A DNA stretch of 64,000 bases, taken from assembly GCF_030540835.1 (NCBI RefSeq), contig NZ_JAUOEK010000178.1, forward strand, positions 1 through 64,000. Reading direction: 5' to 3'. This document shows positions 53,700-62,790 of the stretch, in pieces. Origin of the DNA: Flavivirga aquimarina (GTDB taxonomy: Bacteria; Bacteroidota; Bacteroidia; Flavobacteriales; Flavobacteriaceae). Made by a program: the position numbers and the translations under genes. Numbering within the stretch: position 1 is the first letter of the stretch; each line of letters opens with the position of its first letter. Below the pieces are notes generated by a model, which had not been told where the DNA came from, searched no databases, and saw only the letters and a program-made list of their open reading frames with translations.

Positions 53700-56312
53700 T
53701 TAGTTTATTATTTGTAATTCGATTGTTTCGTAATTATTCGATGCTGGGCCAATACCAATCTCAAAAGCTCCTGGCTCAACTATTTTTTTATGCTTTTCAA
53801 TATCAAAATAGGATAAGTCCTCGGGAGTTATATCAAAATGTACAACACGCGATTCTTTAGGTTTTAAAAAAATTCTCTTTATTCCTCTTAGACTTTTTAG
53901 AGGTCTAACTACCGAACTTTCTAAATCCTTCACATACAATTGCACCACTTCGTCTCCTGCATAATCACCAGTATTAGTCACTACAGCAGATATTTTACAC
54001 GTCTCTGTTGCGGTCATTTTTAGCTTAGATAATTTTAAATTTTCATAACTAAACTTTGTATAGCTTAAACCAAATCCAAAAGGGTAAAGTGCTTCGCCTT
54101 CAAAATATCTATACGTTCGCCCTTTCATACTATAATTAACAAACGGCGATAATTCTTTTGTTGATTTATAAAAAGTAACCGGCAGTCTTCCTGAAGGGTT
54201 ATAATCGCCAAAAAGTACATCGGCAATAGCAGTACCTCCCAGTTCTCCAGGATACCATGCCTCAATAATTGAAGACAAGTTTTCATTTTCCCAATTAACA
54301 GCTAAGGCACTACCATTAAGTAAAATCAAAACTACTGGTTTTCCTGTAGCGTGTAAGGCTTTAATAAGTTCTTTTTGAACTTTTGGAAGCTCTATATTTG
54401 TTTTATCTCCACCATCGAAACCTGTGGAATTAACCGGCATTTGTTCTCCTTCTACTTTTGGTGAGATTCCGCCAACAAAAATGACAACTTCAGATTTTTC
54501 TGCAAGATCAATTGCTTTTTCAAATGAAGTCTTGTCTGGTGATGACCATAAAAATTCTAATTTTGCCGGGTATCCTTTATGAAAATGTTCTATTGAAATT
54601 TCATATGCTTTTCCTTTTTCCAGATATATTTTTTCTTTTAAAAGTCTTCTCTTTGGTTTTTCCCAATTATCAATAATTACTTTTTTATCAACAGTCAATT
54701 TATAGCCATTATTACTATGTAACCCTAAAGTATATTCCCCTGAAACTTCTACTTTTATCTTTCCTGTGTATTGTACTGAAAAGTTAGCTTCATTTAAGCT
54801 TTTAACCGGGTTTGAATTCCAATTAGAATTAATTCCCTGCTCTAATCGTTTGGTGATTGGTTTTCCCGATAGGTCTGTATTATTATAATATGTAGCTTGT
54901 AGTCCTGTTTTGTTTTTAAAGCTTAAAACGTCTGCCGGAATTAAAGACATGGCAGATTCTTCGGCTATTAAGTTACATCCGGACTCGTAATACAATTCGG
55001 TACCTTTAGGAATCTTGTTTTTTATACCTTCTAAAGGTGTAAAATACTGCGAAGGAAATCCATTGTAATTCCCTAGCAAAACATCTAAATTATTAGCGTT
55101 TGGGCCAATAACTGCTATCGATTTTATATCTTTTTTAAGCGGTAAGGTATTATCCGTGTTTTTTAATAACACAATCGATTTCTTAGCTGTTTCCAGTGCT
55201 AATTCTCTATGCTTTTTCGAACTTACGACACTTGTTGGGATACTGGCATAGGGTACAACCTCTGGGGGATCGAACATACCTAATTTAAAACGGGCTACAA
55301 ATAATCTTTTTAAGGAGACATCTATTTCATCTTCTGTAATATCTCCTTCTGCAACAGCATTTATCAAATATTCATAGCGCGATCCACAGTTTAAATCGCA
55401 ACCTGCTTTAACTGCAACAGCTGCCGCTTCTTCTTTAGAATCTACATAATTATGATAATCGTGAATATCGCGTATGGCATTACAATCTGAAACTACATAG
55501 CCATCGAAACCCCAATCTTTTCGTAAAATATCTTCTAATAGTTGATGGCTTGCACAACAAGGTTTACCCATATACCTATTGTAAGCTGCCATTATAGAAT
55601 AGGCTTTTCCTTCTACTACACAGGCTTCAAAAGCTGGTAAATAGGTATCATATAAGTCTCGTTTTGTCGTTGTGGCATCAAAAAAATGTCTTTCGGGTTC
55701 GGGACCACTATGCACAGCATAATGTTTAGGTGTAGCTACTAGTTTTAAATACTTAGAATCGTCACCTTGCATACCTTTTACAAAATTAACTCCCATGCGT
55801 GCTGTTAAATATGGGTCTTCTCCGTAGGTTTCTTGACCTCTTCCCCAGCGTGGGTCTCTAAATATATTAATATTAGGCGTCCAATAGGTTAATCCTTTAT
55901 ATCTACCATAATCCTCATTTCTTAATGCTTCATGGTGTTTGGCTCTTGCTTCATCTGAAATTACAACTGCCGATTTATATATCAAATTAGTATCCCATGT
56001 AGCCGCTAACCCAATTGCCTGTGGAAAAACAGTTGCTTTCCCTGCTCTTGCTACGCCATGTAAACATTCATTCCACCATTCATATTCTGGAATATTAAGC
56101 CTTTTAATTTCAGGGGATTTGTTCATCATCTGAGAAACTTTTTCTTCTAAAGTCATCCTTGAAACCAGATCATTTACGCGTTCTTCTATAGAAAGCTTAT
56201 AATTTTCAAATGGAAATTGATAATCCTGTGCATAGCCTGTGCTTATTATTAAAAACACACAGACTAAGAATAACCTGTTTGAGTTCATTATTCTTTTACC
56301 TGCTTTTAACAT
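53700..56312 (-). CDS. GH3 beta-glycosidase with PA14 domain
   Basis: The protein has 870 residues. ATG9 (56288) may be the real start, giving MNSNRLFLVCVFLIISTGYAQ. The N-domain has FRDPRWGRGQETYGEDPYL, KHYAVHSGPEPERH and nucleophile Asp276 in GYVVSDCNA. The C-domain has AVIGPNANNLDVLLGNYNG. The PA14 insertion is at about 465-600 (LQATYYNNTDLSG, SNNGYKLTVDKKVIIDNW). The WGRGQETYGEDPYL and PEPERH blocks are typical of the beta-xylosidase/arabinosidase-like GH3 branch. Confidence 0.93.
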   Translation of the reverse strand: MLKAGKRIMNSNRLFLVCVFLIISTGYAQDYQFPFENYKLSIEERVNDLVSRMTLEEKVSQMMNKSPEIKRLNIPEYEWWNECLHGVARAGKATVFPQAIGLAATWDTNLIYKSAVVISDEARAKHHEALRNEDYGRYKGLTYWTPNINIFRDPRWGRGQETYGEDPYLTARMGVNFVKGMQGDDSKYLKLVATPKHYAVHSGPEPERHFFDATTTKRDLYDTYLPAFEACVVEGKAYSIMAAYNRYMGKPCCASHQLLEDILRKDWGFDGYVVSDCNAIRDIHDYHNYVDSKEEAAAVAVKAGCDLNCGSRYEYLINAVAEGDITEDEIDVSLKRLFVARFKLGMFDPPEVVPYASIPTSVVSSKKHRELALETAKKSIVLLKNTDNTLPLKKDIKSIAVIGPNANNLDVLLGNYNGFPSQYFTPLEGIKNKIPKGTELYYESGCNLIAEESAMSLIPADVLSFKNKTGLQATYYNNTDLSGKPITKRLEQGINSNWNSNPVKSLNEANFSVQYTGKIKVEVSGEYTLGLHSNNGYKLTVDKKVIIDNWEKPKRRLLKEKIYLEKGKAYEISIEHFHKGYPAKLEFLWSSPDKTSFEKAIDLAEKSEVVIFVGGISPKVEGEQMPVNSTGFDGGDKTNIELPKVQKELIKALHATGKPVVLILLNGSALAVNWENENLSSIIEAWYPGELGGTAIADVLFGDYNPSGRLPVTFYKSTKELSPFVNYSMKGRTYRYFEGEALYPFGFGLSYTKFSYENLKLSKLKMTATETCKISAVVTNTGDYAGDEVVQLYVKDLESSVVRPLKSLRGIKRIFLKPKESRVVHFDITPEDLSYFDIEKHKKIVEPGAFEIGIGPASNNYETIELQIIN

Positions 56313-56331
56313 TTCTTCTTTCTTTATTTTT

Positions 56332-57984
56332 TTAAAAATATGCTTTCAATACTATAGGGTAACTTCTACCATTAATATCTGAAACTGTTATAGTTGTACT
56401 TTCTTTGGTTTGCACAAATTTTATTTTGTCATTATTGTCCAATCTTACCAGTTTTTTAAATTTCCCTGGACTCATTTTATTATTTAAACCAAATGTCGGA
56501 ATTTTAACATCACCCTTTTTAGGATTCATAACCATTATATATAAATTATTACCCTTTTTGGTGAATCTAACCTCATCATTCGCAAATGGAGATGTAGCTG
56601 TTGTACGCTGGTTATAATGTTCTCCTTTTTTTGTTTTTTCAGCAATATCATCTCCTGCATTTCTTATTTCTCCATTACTAGTTATTTCACTATCTCCACG
56701 TATACTTTTACCATCTCCATAAACTTTCCATGGTCGTGTTCCGTATATGGCTTCGCCATTTATTTTTAACCAATCGCCTACAATGTTTATTATCACTTCT
56801 TGTTCTTTAGGAATAGTACCATCTGGATGTAGTTCTATATTAAGCAATAAGTTTCCATTTTTACTAACTGCTTCTATAAGCATTTCTATAATGGTCCGTG
56901 CATTATGGGTTAAGTGTCTATCTTTTTTATAGAACCAATCTGTAAACGTAATTTCTGATTGCCATGGATATTCTCGTAACGTATTACTTCCTCCTGATTC
57001 TACTTCGTTAACCGTTCCTTTTTCTTTCCTTTTTAATAGCATTACTGCATTAACAAAACCATTTTCATTATAGCTGTTGTTGTACAATTTACGAGCAACC
57101 TCTTGTCCGTATTTACCATAGGAAAAGTTAAAACCATCATTGTACAACAAATCTGGCTTGTATTTATTTACCAATTCAATATGACGTTTTTGCCAGTTCT
57201 TTTTAATTGCCTCAATAACTTCTGGGGTACGGTCTTCTGGAGCAGGACCGTATAAATCTTTAGGATCTAAACCTTCCCACCATTTTCCTTTTCCATCTTC
57301 TTTGGTTAAGCGTCCATCGTAAGGAACTCCTTTATAAATGCCTTCTTTATCAGCCCCAAATGCAGGTTTCCACCAGTTTAAAAAACGATCGTCATGACTG
57401 GTAACTCCAAATTTTAAATTCTCATTTCTAGTGGCTTTGGCAAATTCGCCTATAATATCTCTTTTCGGACCAACATTTACCGAATTCCATGGGTGGTGTG
57501 AGGAGTCGAACAAATCAAAATGATCATGATGATTTGCTAAGGCTACTATATATTTTGCTCCATTTCTTTTTGAAAAACGAACTAACGCTTCTGCATCAAA
57601 CTTTTCTGCTTTCCATGAATTAATAACGTCTTTAAAACCAAATTCTGAAGGGTGTCCATACGTTTGCAAGTGATATGGATTAGCCATTTTTCCAAATTTT
57701 TGGCGCCCTACATCTTTCATATACATATGTCTTGCATACCAACCGCCACCTTGTTCTGGTACACTTTGCGGCCCCCAGTGAAACCAAATACCAAACTTGG
57801 CATCTCTAAACCATTCTGGACATTCGTATTCGTTTGCTAATGCTTCCCATGATAATTCCTTTTCTTGGGCCATAGCACCGTTAGTACTTAAAAGGAATAA
57901 AATGCCAACAAAAAACAAATTGACAACATTCTTTTTTTTAAGACTAACTTTTAAAATTTTCTTACTTGAAAAAACAAAAATCAT
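56332..57984 (-). CDS. GH29 alpha-L-fucosidase
   Basis: The protein has 550 residues. The signal segment ends TNGAMAQ. PEWFRDAKFGIWFHWGPQSVPEQGG opens the GH29 barrel. ANHHDHFDLFDS supplies the substrate-binding His residues. The nucleophile is Asp283 in LLYNDGFNF. It has a C-terminal beta-sandwich. It is longer than the other two GH29 proteins and belongs to a different subgroup (HWGPQSVPEQGGGWYARHMY form). It starts 6 bp after a sulfatase gene. Confidence 0.92.
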   Translation of the reverse strand: MIFVFSSKKILKVSLKKKNVVNLFFVGILFLLSTNGAMAQEKELSWEALANEYECPEWFRDAKFGIWFHWGPQSVPEQGGGWYARHMYMKDVGRQKFGKMANPYHLQTYGHPSEFGFKDVINSWKAEKFDAEALVRFSKRNGAKYIVALANHHDHFDLFDSSHHPWNSVNVGPKRDIIGEFAKATRNENLKFGVTSHDDRFLNWWKPAFGADKEGIYKGVPYDGRLTKEDGKGKWWEGLDPKDLYGPAPEDRTPEVIEAIKKNWQKRHIELVNKYKPDLLYNDGFNFSYGKYGQEVARKLYNNSYNENGFVNAVMLLKRKEKGTVNEVESGGSNTLREYPWQSEITFTDWFYKKDRHLTHNARTIIEMLIEAVSKNGNLLLNIELHPDGTIPKEQEVIINIVGDWLKINGEAIYGTRPWKVYGDGKSIRGDSEITSNGEIRNAGDDIAEKTKKGEHYNQRTTATSPFANDEVRFTKKGNNLYIMVMNPKKGDVKIPTFGLNNKMSPGKFKKLVRLDNNDKIKFVQTKESTTITVSDINGRSYPIVLKAYF

Positions 57985-57990
57985 TGTATA

Positions 57991-59502
57991 TTATTTTTTA
58001 AAATTAAAAGCTTCAAGATTATCAAAAAGCCCAAACTCCTTTTTATCTAATTGTGCTGGATCTCCAACTTCTTTAATAAGTTTTTGCAGCTCATTTAGCA
58101 GATCTTTCTTAACATCTTTAAAAGCTTCATCATCTACCAAATTATTAAGTTCCCAAGGGTCTTTTTCTACGTTAAATAATTGATAGGTAAACGCATCGTG
58201 TTTAGCGCTAACAATAAGTTTAAAATCTCCTTTACGTACAGCTCTATGACCTCCTCCTGGATTATGTTTTTGGTTCTTATTTAATAAATCTCCAGGCCAA
58301 GAATTGTAGGCATAGAACATACTAGATCTTACGTCTTGTTTTTCTCCTTTTAAAACTGGTGTTAAATCTTTGGTTTCTATAGATTTTGGAATTTCTAATC
58401 CTGTTAAACCACATAATGTTGGAAATACATCATGCAAATATGCTAAGGCATCGTTATTTACATTTTTAGGAATATTTGGTCCACAAAAAACTAATGGTAC
58501 GTTTACACTATGTTCGTATACATTTTGTTTTCCTAATAACCCATGCTGTCCTAATGCTAACCCATTATCGCCTGCAAAAACTATTATTGTGTTTTCTGCT
58601 TGACCAGAGGCTTCTAAGGCTTTTAAAATACGTCCTATCTGTGCATCGGTTGCCGTAATCATGGCATAGTAATCGGAGATTTCTTTTTTTACTATAGCTT
58701 CTGTTCTTGGGAACGGTGCTAATACTTCATCTCTAATTTTATCGTCTGCGATTTCAAAAGGATGTTCTGGCATGAAATTATCTGGCAATACGATATTTTC
58801 ATGTGGGTACATATCATGAAATTCTTGTGGTGCTGTACGTGGATCATGTGGTGCAGTAAAAGCGACATACATTAAAAATGGCTCTTCTTTTTTATAAGTA
58901 TCTAAAAAGTTAACTGCAGCATCTGCGAATACTTCGCTACTAAATTTTTCTTTATTTTGATAGGCTTTCGACCAACCTGTTTCTGGTGTATAATCTTTTA
59001 CTTTGGTTCCAAAATGAGTAGTCATTCCTCCTAAAAAGACCGACTTAATTTGTTTAAAACCTCTTTCCAACCAGATGTTACCATTATGTTGTTTTCCTGT
59101 CGCAAAAGTCTCATAACCATTTGCTTTAAAATATTCTGGAAACGTTAATAAATCGCTTTTTCCTTTTTCTTCTTTTGGAAATGCAAATTGCGCATATACA
59201 TTAGGTTCTATATTAAAATAGTGACGTCCCGTCATTAACATAGCTCTACTTGGTGAACAAACCGCCGCTGTTGTGGCTCCTAAAATATAGGAGTTTGTAA
59301 ATGATGTGCCGTTTTGAACCAACTTGTCCATATTTGGCGTTTTTACATTATTTTTATGCATAACTCCAATAGTCCCCCCTCTTTGGTCGTCTGTAAAAAG
59401 GAAAAGTATGTTTGGCTTTTTTGTTTCCTTTTTAGGTGCGGTTTTACAACCAATTAACAGAATAATACTTAATAAGGATAAGATTTTAACTGTGTTTTGC
59501 AT
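57991..59502 (-). CDS. S1-family sulfatase (lipoprotein)
   Basis: The protein has 503 residues. The lipoprotein signal ends IILLIGC. NILFLFTDDQRGGTIGV precedes the formylglycine motif C82-S-P-S-R. TGKQHNGNIWLERGF and FAGDNGLALGQHGLLGKQ follow. The TGKQHNG (instead of GKWH) form places it in a different S1 subfamily from the others in this locus. Confidence 0.92.
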   Translation of the reverse strand: MQNTVKILSLLSIILLIGCKTAPKKETKKPNILFLFTDDQRGGTIGVMHKNNVKTPNMDKLVQNGTSFTNSYILGATTAAVCSPSRAMLMTGRHYFNIEPNVYAQFAFPKEEKGKSDLLTFPEYFKANGYETFATGKQHNGNIWLERGFKQIKSVFLGGMTTHFGTKVKDYTPETGWSKAYQNKEKFSSEVFADAAVNFLDTYKKEEPFLMYVAFTAPHDPRTAPQEFHDMYPHENIVLPDNFMPEHPFEIADDKIRDEVLAPFPRTEAIVKKEISDYYAMITATDAQIGRILKALEASGQAENTIIVFAGDNGLALGQHGLLGKQNVYEHSVNVPLVFCGPNIPKNVNNDALAYLHDVFPTLCGLTGLEIPKSIETKDLTPVLKGEKQDVRSSMFYAYNSWPGDLLNKNQKHNPGGGHRAVRKGDFKLIVSAKHDAFTYQLFNVEKDPWELNNLVDDEAFKDVKKDLLNELQKLIKEVGDPAQLDKKEFGLFDNLEAFNFKK

Positions 59503-59541
59503 TTTTATATTTTTTTTAATTTCAGTTTTAATTTTTGAGTT

Positions 59542-61674
59542 TTATTTATCCCCATTAATTATGGGAAGCGGTGGCTCATCAACGACTGTTCCAAAAGGAA
59601 TAGGTTCTTTATATGGTATACCTCCAAATTTTTGTCGAAGTACTTTAACGCCATTTACTGGGCCATTCCACAAGCTTAATAAATTACCAACACACCCTCT
59701 ATCTGGATTTATTTGTGCATACAAATGAGTATATTGCTCAAAAAGTGCTAACATTTCGTTGCATATTCCAACATACTTTATTCTATTTTCTTCAGTAAGT
59801 GTGTTATTAGTATCAAATTGTTTTAGTTCACGCCCCTTTTCAAAGGCTTTAATGTAGATGATTGTTGTTCGAATACGATTATCCAATAAAGCTAATATGG
59901 AACGACCATTTTTATTTTTTGTTTCTTGAGTACACGATTTAAGTTGTAATAAAACATCTTCGTATGCATGTCTAACTTTTTGCGATTTTTCGATTGGATA
60001 TGCGCTTAACGGTCCTCCTCTTTTCCAACGTCCTTTCCAACAAAAAGCAAAACTACTTACGTTTTTTATTGATATTGAATCTGCTTCACTTAATTTTTTC
60101 ATGGCTATTGCAAAGTCTGTTTCGCTAACTATCCCATTTGTTTTTGCATAATCCTTATAAAAAACTTCTGGGTCTACAGCCCCATATAAACTTGAAATAG
60201 CCGAATATCGTGCGGAGATTTTATTCTCCGCAGTTCTCCAGTGATTGAACAAAATAGCATTCCCACGATAATCGGTTGAGTTTTTTACAGCTTGATCTAC
60301 TATGCCTCTAATCCCTGAAATTGCGTTTTGTTGAATAAACATCATACCGTCTAACTCAATCCAAGAATACACCATTGATTTATCCCAATCATTCGTGTTT
60401 TTAATAATATTGGGGATATTATTTTGTACATTTAAACTATGATGTTCCGACAGAATCGCTACTTCAGTTTCAGGAGCAAATTTTCGAGCCAAATAATAAG
60501 CGGGAGTTGCATATTCTGAGATTACAACATAAATGCCTAATTTTAAAGGAAAATCCTTCGGTACTACTTTATTTTCTTTTAAATAATTTATTACTTTAAT
60601 AGAGTGACCGACCTGTCCGTAAATGTATGCAAGATCCGATTGATTATCTACTACAGGTTTCATCACGATGCTATCATTCAAGGATGCCTCTCCAAAATGT
60701 TCAGCAATCGTTTTTTTAGTTTGTTCCTTAGTTGTGCGTGGCCCCCAGCCTCCAGATTCCTCTGTGATCAATTCTAAGGCATCAATCATTGGGTAGTCTT
60801 TTAAGATGGCTTTGGTTGTTTCTACGGTTTTAGAAACACTAGGACTAGTATCTCTTGGTTCAAAAGAAAATTGAACGAACATTCCTGTTTTTTTTGCTTC
60901 CAAAATAACTTTTTGAAGCCATTCAATGGACTTCTTACTTTTTACCGCTTTGTCTTCATAAAAAGGTTCTATTTCGGGAATGCAAAAGTATTTCTTATTG
61001 CCTACAATAGCTTTTATATCTTTTTGATCAGGAATAGCATATTCGTCACCATAAAAATAATGCCCTGCATACTCTGTTGTGTCTTTTCTAACCACTTCAT
61101 ACCACTGGCCAGGATAACTATGAAAAGTTATAGCATTAAATCGCATCCTAGCAAGGTTTTGGATGTATTCTTTTGCAGTTTCTAAAGGCCATGCAGAAAT
61201 GTCCATCGGAAAGTTAATGTGCTGTCTTATCCCTCTTTTTTTAATAGCTGGAATAATTTTATCCTTATAATTCTTTAGCGGTTCCCAATTAAATTGCTTA
61301 GGTAAAACTGGACCAGTGATGTCAAAAAGATACCCGCCTTTTTCAAGAAGTGTATAAGCCGCATAAAGTACATCTGACGGAGTTTTTCCAGACAATTCTA
61401 CATTTAAAACACCTTTACTTAATTTTGAATCAATACTAAAAGTCGCTTCTTCAAAATTCGGTTTCAATCTAAATTTAAATGCAATATGATTGATTTTGCT
61501 ATTGCTAGCGTTGCTCAAAACTGTATCGTTTAGAAAAAAAGTCAATTCAGACTTAACATATTCATACTGAATTTGATCTTTGGTGTTTTCAAATGATATC
61601 TTTACCTTCTCTTGTAAAGATGTCAATACAAATAGAATAAAAAACACGGATAATATTAAGACTATTTTTTTCAT
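59542..61674 (-). CDS. Putative secreted glycosidase with alpha-glucuronidase-like N-domain (family uncertain)
   Basis: The protein has 710 residues with an N-terminal hydrophobic signal or anchor (MKKIVLILSVFFILFVLTSL). The N-domain (about 30-125) ends GKTPSDVLYAAYTLLEKGGYLFD, like the N-domain of GH67/GH115/GH20-type proteins. A barrel-like body follows: AIKKRGIRQHINFPMDIS, YFCIPEIEPFYED, MFVQFSFEPRD, LELITEESGGWGPR, and VYSWIELDGMMFIQQN. Acids in these blocks are catalytic candidates. I cannot assign a CAZy family. The operon context suggests a glycan-active enzyme, perhaps for an acidic residue. Confidence 0.5.
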   Translation of the reverse strand: MKKIVLILSVFFILFVLTSLQEKVKISFENTKDQIQYEYVKSELTFFLNDTVLSNASNSKINHIAFKFRLKPNFEEATFSIDSKLSKGVLNVELSGKTPSDVLYAAYTLLEKGGYLFDITGPVLPKQFNWEPLKNYKDKIIPAIKKRGIRQHINFPMDISAWPLETAKEYIQNLARMRFNAITFHSYPGQWYEVVRKDTTEYAGHYFYGDEYAIPDQKDIKAIVGNKKYFCIPEIEPFYEDKAVKSKKSIEWLQKVILEAKKTGMFVQFSFEPRDTSPSVSKTVETTKAILKDYPMIDALELITEESGGWGPRTTKEQTKKTIAEHFGEASLNDSIVMKPVVDNQSDLAYIYGQVGHSIKVINYLKENKVVPKDFPLKLGIYVVISEYATPAYYLARKFAPETEVAILSEHHSLNVQNNIPNIIKNTNDWDKSMVYSWIELDGMMFIQQNAISGIRGIVDQAVKNSTDYRGNAILFNHWRTAENKISARYSAISSLYGAVDPEVFYKDYAKTNGIVSETDFAIAMKKLSEADSISIKNVSSFAFCWKGRWKRGGPLSAYPIEKSQKVRHAYEDVLLQLKSCTQETKNKNGRSILALLDNRIRTTIIYIKAFEKGRELKQFDTNNTLTEENRIKYVGICNEMLALFEQYTHLYAQINPDRGCVGNLLSLWNGPVNGVKVLRQKFGGIPYKEPIPFGTVVDEPPLPIINGDK

Positions 61675-61703
61675 TTTTATTTTATAAAATAGGGCGATTT
61701 CAA

Positions 61704-62768
61704 TTAGTTCTTTCTATCATTTTTCAACATTTCACCTACTTCCTTTAAAATTTTTGCAGATTCTTTTGGAATTTTGCCATCGCCATCTGGACCAACATTT
61801 AGTAAAAAATTACCGCCCTTCCCATGAATGTCTTTTAGTTTTTCATAAACCTCTTCGGCACGTTTCCAATCTTTATCTTTTATTTTAAAACCCCAAGAAT
61901 CGTTCATGGTATAACAGGCTTCCCAATAATGTTTTAATGTAGAATCTGGATGAAATTGTTCGGGTGTCCCAAAATCTTTTTTGAATATTTTACGCTTTGA
62001 AACTCTATTATTGATAATAATTTCAGGTTTAAGTTCCCTTATGTATTGATACAAATCATTACCATCTTCAAGTGTCCACCAGTCTGTCCAATCGCCATCA
62101 AACCACAATATTTCAGTATCATAGTTTTCTATTAATTCCTTAATTTGATTCTTCATATATTGAACATACTCTTGTTTTTTACCTTCCTTCATTTTTGGTT
62201 GTCCCCAATTCCTTTTAGAGGTTTCAGTATCAATAGTTACATGTTGAGATGGGTGATGCCAATCTATAATGCTATAATAAGTACCAAAGTGAATCCCTTC
62301 TTTTTTACAGGCATCAGCTAATTCTTTTATAAAATCGCGCCCTTTCATAGGCGTTTTTGCAATATCAAAATCTGTATATTCTGAATTCCATAAGCAAAAA
62401 CCTTCATGGTGTTTTGTGGTAACCACCAAATACTTCATACCAGCTTTTTTTGCTAATTTCACAATCTTATTAGCATCAAAATTTTTAGGATTCCAAGTAT
62501 CCATTAATTTAGCGTATTCTTCTGTTGGTATATCTTGGTTTCCTTGAATCCATTCTGCATATCTACCTTCATCATTCCCTTTGTATATACCACCCAATTG
62601 ACTATATAAACCAAAATGGATAAACATGCCATATTTTGCATCATTAAACCATGCCATTCTTTGGCTAAAATCGGCCTCAGATTCTTCCAGATAATTAATT
62701 TTTACCTGGGCATACCCAGATATTATAACTAATAGCAGCATAAAAAACGTTACATATAGCTTCTTCAT
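61704..62768 (-). CDS. GH29 alpha-L-fucosidase (short form)
   Basis: The protein has 354 residues with signal peptide ...LLVIISGYAQ. The GH29 barrel shows AKYGMFIHFGLYSQLGGIYKG, AGMKYLVVTTKHHEGFCLWNS and nucleophile Asp224 in LWFDGDWTDW. GNFLLNVGPDGDGKIP follows. It lacks the C-terminal beta-sandwich of longer GH29 enzymes. It lies 22 bp after the partial sulfatase gene. Confidence 0.93.
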   Translation of the reverse strand: MKKLYVTFFMLLLVIISGYAQVKINYLEESEADFSQRMAWFNDAKYGMFIHFGLYSQLGGIYKGNDEGRYAEWIQGNQDIPTEEYAKLMDTWNPKNFDANKIVKLAKKAGMKYLVVTTKHHEGFCLWNSEYTDFDIAKTPMKGRDFIKELADACKKEGIHFGTYYSIIDWHHPSQHVTIDTETSKRNWGQPKMKEGKKQEYVQYMKNQIKELIENYDTEILWFDGDWTDWWTLEDGNDLYQYIRELKPEIIINNRVSKRKIFKKDFGTPEQFHPDSTLKHYWEACYTMNDSWGFKIKDKDWKRAEEVYEKLKDIHGKGGNFLLNVGPDGDGKIPKESAKILKEVGEMLKNDRKN

Positions 62769-62790
62769 TTTGTTATATTTTAATTGGTCT

